Below, piece after piece: positions 6,046 through 7,437 of a stretch of 7,437 nucleotides of DNA. The stretch covers positions 1 to 7,437 of the forward strand of contig CABSZQ010000061.1 in NCBI GenBank assembly GCA_902482195.1. Reading direction: 5' to 3'. The notes under the pieces are model-generated. The model saw nothing but the letters and a program-made list of their open reading frames with translations. It did no database searches and was not told the DNA's origin. The translations under genes were made by a program, and so were the position numbers. The DNA comes from an uncultured Haemophilus sp. GTDB taxonomy: Bacteria > Pseudomonadota > Gammaproteobacteria > Enterobacterales > Pasteurellaceae. Each line of letters starts with the position of its first letter. Position 1 is the stretch's first letter.

Positions 6046-6834
6046 TTATAAAATGGTCACAATTTTGGTCAGACCACAAGATTTCGCATAGTTTTCAAGT
6101 TCTTGGGTCTGCTCAACTGTTGGGACATAAGGGCTGAGCCCTTCAGCGTCTCGAGCACCTTTTGTGTGCATTCGAATAATTTTGAACAAAACATCCGGAT
6201 AATCTTTCAATAAGGAAGCGACTTTTTCCACCAACTTTTCTGCATCAAAAAAATTCGCCACATAAACTAACCGCACTTCTTCCACTTTATTTAATGGCAA
6301 TAATTGCGCCAAGTTCTTCAAATTGCGATCTAAATTTTCTTGCTTGATATGTTGATGAGTAGGAATGATATTTTGAGAGACAATGCCTTGGCGATTTTGT
6401 CTATCAAAGCACAAACTTTGTAAGCCAAGCCCTTCTCCTTTCAGGTCAAAGAGAAATTTGTCTGTCACATCAATTAAAGGTCGAATTGCTTCAAACTCAA
6501 AGAAGCCGCTACTATCTAAATAGCAAGTTAGCCCTTCCTCACGTAGTCTTTGAAACAATGGTACGAGCTTTTTATGATGAATGGTGGGTTCCCCGCCAGA
6601 AACCGTTACACCACGAATGAAAGGTACCGCCTCCATCACTTGCTCATACAAATACTGCAGACTGACTTGATGAGCTCCTTCCGCATAACGAGGAATGGTT
6701 TCTGGATTATGGCAATAAAGGCAGTTTAACTTACAACCTTGCAAGAAAATACTGGTACGATTCCCCTGCCCTTCTACATTAGAAAAAGGAATAATACGAT
6801 GCAGGGGAACATAAATATCAGAAAGTGCGGTCAC
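6046..6834 (-). CDS. yjjW: YjjW-like radical SAM glycyl radical enzyme activase
   Basis: It belongs to the radical SAM activases that use S-adenosylmethionine and a [4Fe-4S] cluster to install a glycyl radical on a partner enzyme. The 262 residues show the cluster motif C34-x3-C38-x2-C41 in LQGCKLNCLYCHNPET and the SAM-binding S-G-G-E-P at 79-83. The sequence before the cluster (RIIPFSNVEGQGNRTSIFLQG) is typical of pyruvate formate-lyase activase relatives. E. coli YjjW, as I recall it, has two further ferredoxin-type cysteine clusters between the CxxxCxxC and the GGE motif; here that stretch (42-79) has no cysteine, so only one cluster is predicted. The start is GTG at 6834, embedded in an uptake signal, with no Shine-Dalgarno; an in-frame TAG at 6850-6852 bars any earlier start. 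It lies 32 bases after the yfcZ-like gene and may be cotranscribed with it. The expected partner, yjjI, is not adjacent. Confidence 0.88.
   Translation of the reverse strand: MTALSDIYVPLHRIIPFSNVEGQGNRTSIFLQGCKLNCLYCHNPETIPRYAEGAHQVSLQYLYEQVMEAVPFIRGVTVSGGEPTIHHKKLVPLFQRLREEGLTCYLDSSGFFEFEAIRPLIDVTDKFLFDLKGEGLGLQSLCFDRQNRQGIVSQNIIPTHQHIKQENLDRNLKNLAQLLPLNKVEEVRLVYVANFFDAEKLVEKVASLLKDYPDVLFKIIRMHTKGARDAEGLSPYVPTVEQTQELENYAKSCGLTKIVTIL
6270..6278 (-). other. DNA uptake signal sequence (USS)
   Basis: Exact AAGTGCGGT core on the − strand inside the yjjW-like gene, followed by AGTTTA and GAATTT at roughly the spacing of the extended consensus. It encodes part of EVRLVY (about residues 186-191). 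Confidence 0.9.
6823..6831 (+). other. DNA uptake signal sequence (USS) at the yjjW start
   Basis: Exact AAGTGCGGT core on the + strand. Its complement forms codons 2-4 of the yjjW-like gene (Thr-Ala-Leu), directly after the GTG start. Confidence 0.9.
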
Positions 6835-6866
6835 AAAAAACGTTGTTTTCTAGAATAAGTTATCAC

Positions 6867-7157
6867 TTACACAAGCTTCATTTGGAAAATCACTAATTCC
6901 GCTTGGCAGCAGAATGTGAAAACCGCTTTAAGTACATACCCCTCTTCAACCTGTTGAATTTCAGACTGAATTTGACAAGGTTCACTTTCTACATCACGTG
7001 CTTTTAACGTGAAATATTGCAATGCGCCTTCTGCATCTTGACGAGTCGCGTAAAACTGCTCGATAGGTAAACTACAATCACTGTTATCAAACAATGATTT
7101 CATATCGAAAGTATTACAACCTACACATTCAATTGGTTTTTCAGTTTGAATGGCCAT
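6867..7157 (-). CDS. YfcZ/YiiS family protein (DUF406)
   Basis: A 96-residue cytoplasmic protein of the YfcZ/YiiS family, whose function is not established. The family likeness is clear by eye: DNSDC (24-28), ARDVESEPC (53-61) and the C-terminal [16 protein letters not shown] (80-95) match E. coli YfcZ segments DNSDC, ARSVESEPC and FTFACEAEMLIFQL. There are six cysteines (C11, C14, C28, C61, C83, C84), so metal binding or redox sensitivity is conceivable but unproven. I chose the ATG at 7157 because AAGGAG at 7164-7169 sits six bases upstream and the family similarity begins there. A longer in-frame start at 7292 would run back through the trpS terminator and into the trpS end. The gene follows trpS behind an intrinsic terminator and precedes the yjjW-like gene by 32 bases. 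Confidence 0.92.
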   Translation of the reverse strand: MAIQTEKPIECVGCNTFDMKSLFDNSDCSLPIEQFYATRQDAEGALQYFTLKARDVESEPCQIQSEIQQVEEGYVLKAVFTFCCQAELVIFQMKLV

Positions 7158-7173
7158 CTTTTTCTCCTTATCT

Positions 7174-7199
7174 AAAAAAGCCGTGATAGAACACGGCTT
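7174..7199 (-). terminator. Intrinsic terminator of trpS
   Basis: On the − strand AAGCCGTG (7192-7199) pairs with CACGGCTT (7178-7185) across a 6-base loop and runs into six Ts (7174-7179). It lies 13 bases after the trpS stop and 16 bases before the yfcZ-like start, so that gene is fed by read-through or by a promoter inside the trpS end. I find no convincing promoter there. Confidence 0.88.
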
Positions 7200-7212
7200 A
7201 TTAAGTTTAAAA

Positions 7213-7437
7213 TTATTTTGCTGCAACAAAGCCGACGGCTTCGTACACTTTATCAAGGGTTGCTTTTGCTCTTGCGCGGGCTTTTTCCGCACCTTGACGT
7301 AAAATCTCGTCTAAAAGTGCTTCATCATTACGATATTGATAGAAACGTTCTTGTAAACCCGCAAGTAAGTTTGACACTTCGTCAGCCACCGCTGTTTTTA
7401 AGTGTCCGTACATTTTGCCTTCAAATTCTTTTTCAAG
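7213..7437 (-). CDS. trpS: Tryptophan-tRNA ligase, C-terminal 74 residues (partial)
   Basis: The frame is open from the window edge ([21 protein letters not shown]) to a TAA at 7213-7215. The tail ([12 protein letters not shown], then [21 protein letters not shown], then [20 protein letters not shown]) is the helical C-terminal end of bacterial TrpS, which charges tRNA-Trp with tryptophan. The family is about 330 residues, so roughly the first 260, with the HIGH-like and KMSKS motifs, lie outside the window. Because the catalytic part is unseen, integrity of the enzyme cannot be judged here. Confidence 0.93.
   Translation of the reverse strand, partial: LEKEFEGKMYGHLKTAVADEVSNLLAGLQERFYQYRNDEALLDEILRQGAEKARARAKATLDKVYEAVGFVAAK

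Noticed and set aside
5940..6062. CRP site upstream of nupC
   Set aside because: A TGTGA half-site occurs near 6060 on the − strand, but no matching TCACA half follows at the required spacing.
6835..6850. Possible PurR-like box AAAAAACGTTGTTTTC before yjjW
   Set aside because: It keeps the central CG but lacks the GC of the left arm and one fixed T of the right arm.
7158..7292. N-terminal extension of the yfcZ-like gene to a start at 7292
   Set aside because: It would run through the trpS terminator and overlap the trpS end by 80 bases in another frame. The internal ATG at 7157 has a good ribosome site and is where family similarity begins.
1..7437. CRISPR array, tRNA, rRNA, insertion sequence or integrase site
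   Set aside because: I saw no regularly spaced direct repeats, no cloverleaf or rRNA segments, and no transposase or integrase motifs. The recurring 9-mers are uptake signals.

Overview
The window looks like chromosomal DNA from a Haemophilus species (Pasteurellaceae). The 9-base Haemophilus DNA uptake signal core AAGTGCGGT occurs seven times exactly (three + strand, four counting 4663; three − strand), about once per kilobase. The proteins also read like Pasteurellaceae versions of Tex, GreB, DeoD, a CNT nucleoside transporter, a YjjW-type activase, a YfcZ-type protein and TrpS. The species is unresolved. From memory, tex-greB and deoD-nupC-yjjW are well apart in H. influenzae Rd, so H. parainfluenzae or another relative fits as well or better.

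Layout. 1-276 (−) is the 5' part of an AT-rich gene (26% G+C by hand count) cut by the window edge; its N-terminus resembles Imm42-type immunity proteins of polymorphic toxin systems. 400-783 (−) is an unrecognised 127-residue protein. 886-3198 (−) is tex, ended by an intrinsic terminator. 3305-3781 (+) is greB, divergent from tex across a 100-base gap with overlapping promoter candidates. greB and deoD converge on a two-way terminator. The rest is all on the − strand, in transcription order: trpS (3' end only), a yfcZ-like gene, a yjjW-like radical SAM gene, a nupC-like transporter gene, and deoD.

How the genes relate. The NupC-like carrier imports nucleosides and DeoD cleaves purine nucleosides to base plus pentose 1-phosphate, so the pair is a salvage unit. 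A near-perfect PurR-type operator lies between them, just upstream of deoD, next to a hairpin after nupC; together they suggest deoD has its own purine-responsive control. The YjjW-like activase sits just upstream, but its expected glycyl radical enzyme partner (YjjI) is not next to it; the yfcZ-like gene is there instead. Tex and GreB both act on transcription and share a divergent control region.

Most of the window is ordinary core genome. The accessory signal is at the left edge, where the immunity-like gene hints that a toxin-immunity island begins just outside. I see no complete new system inside the window.
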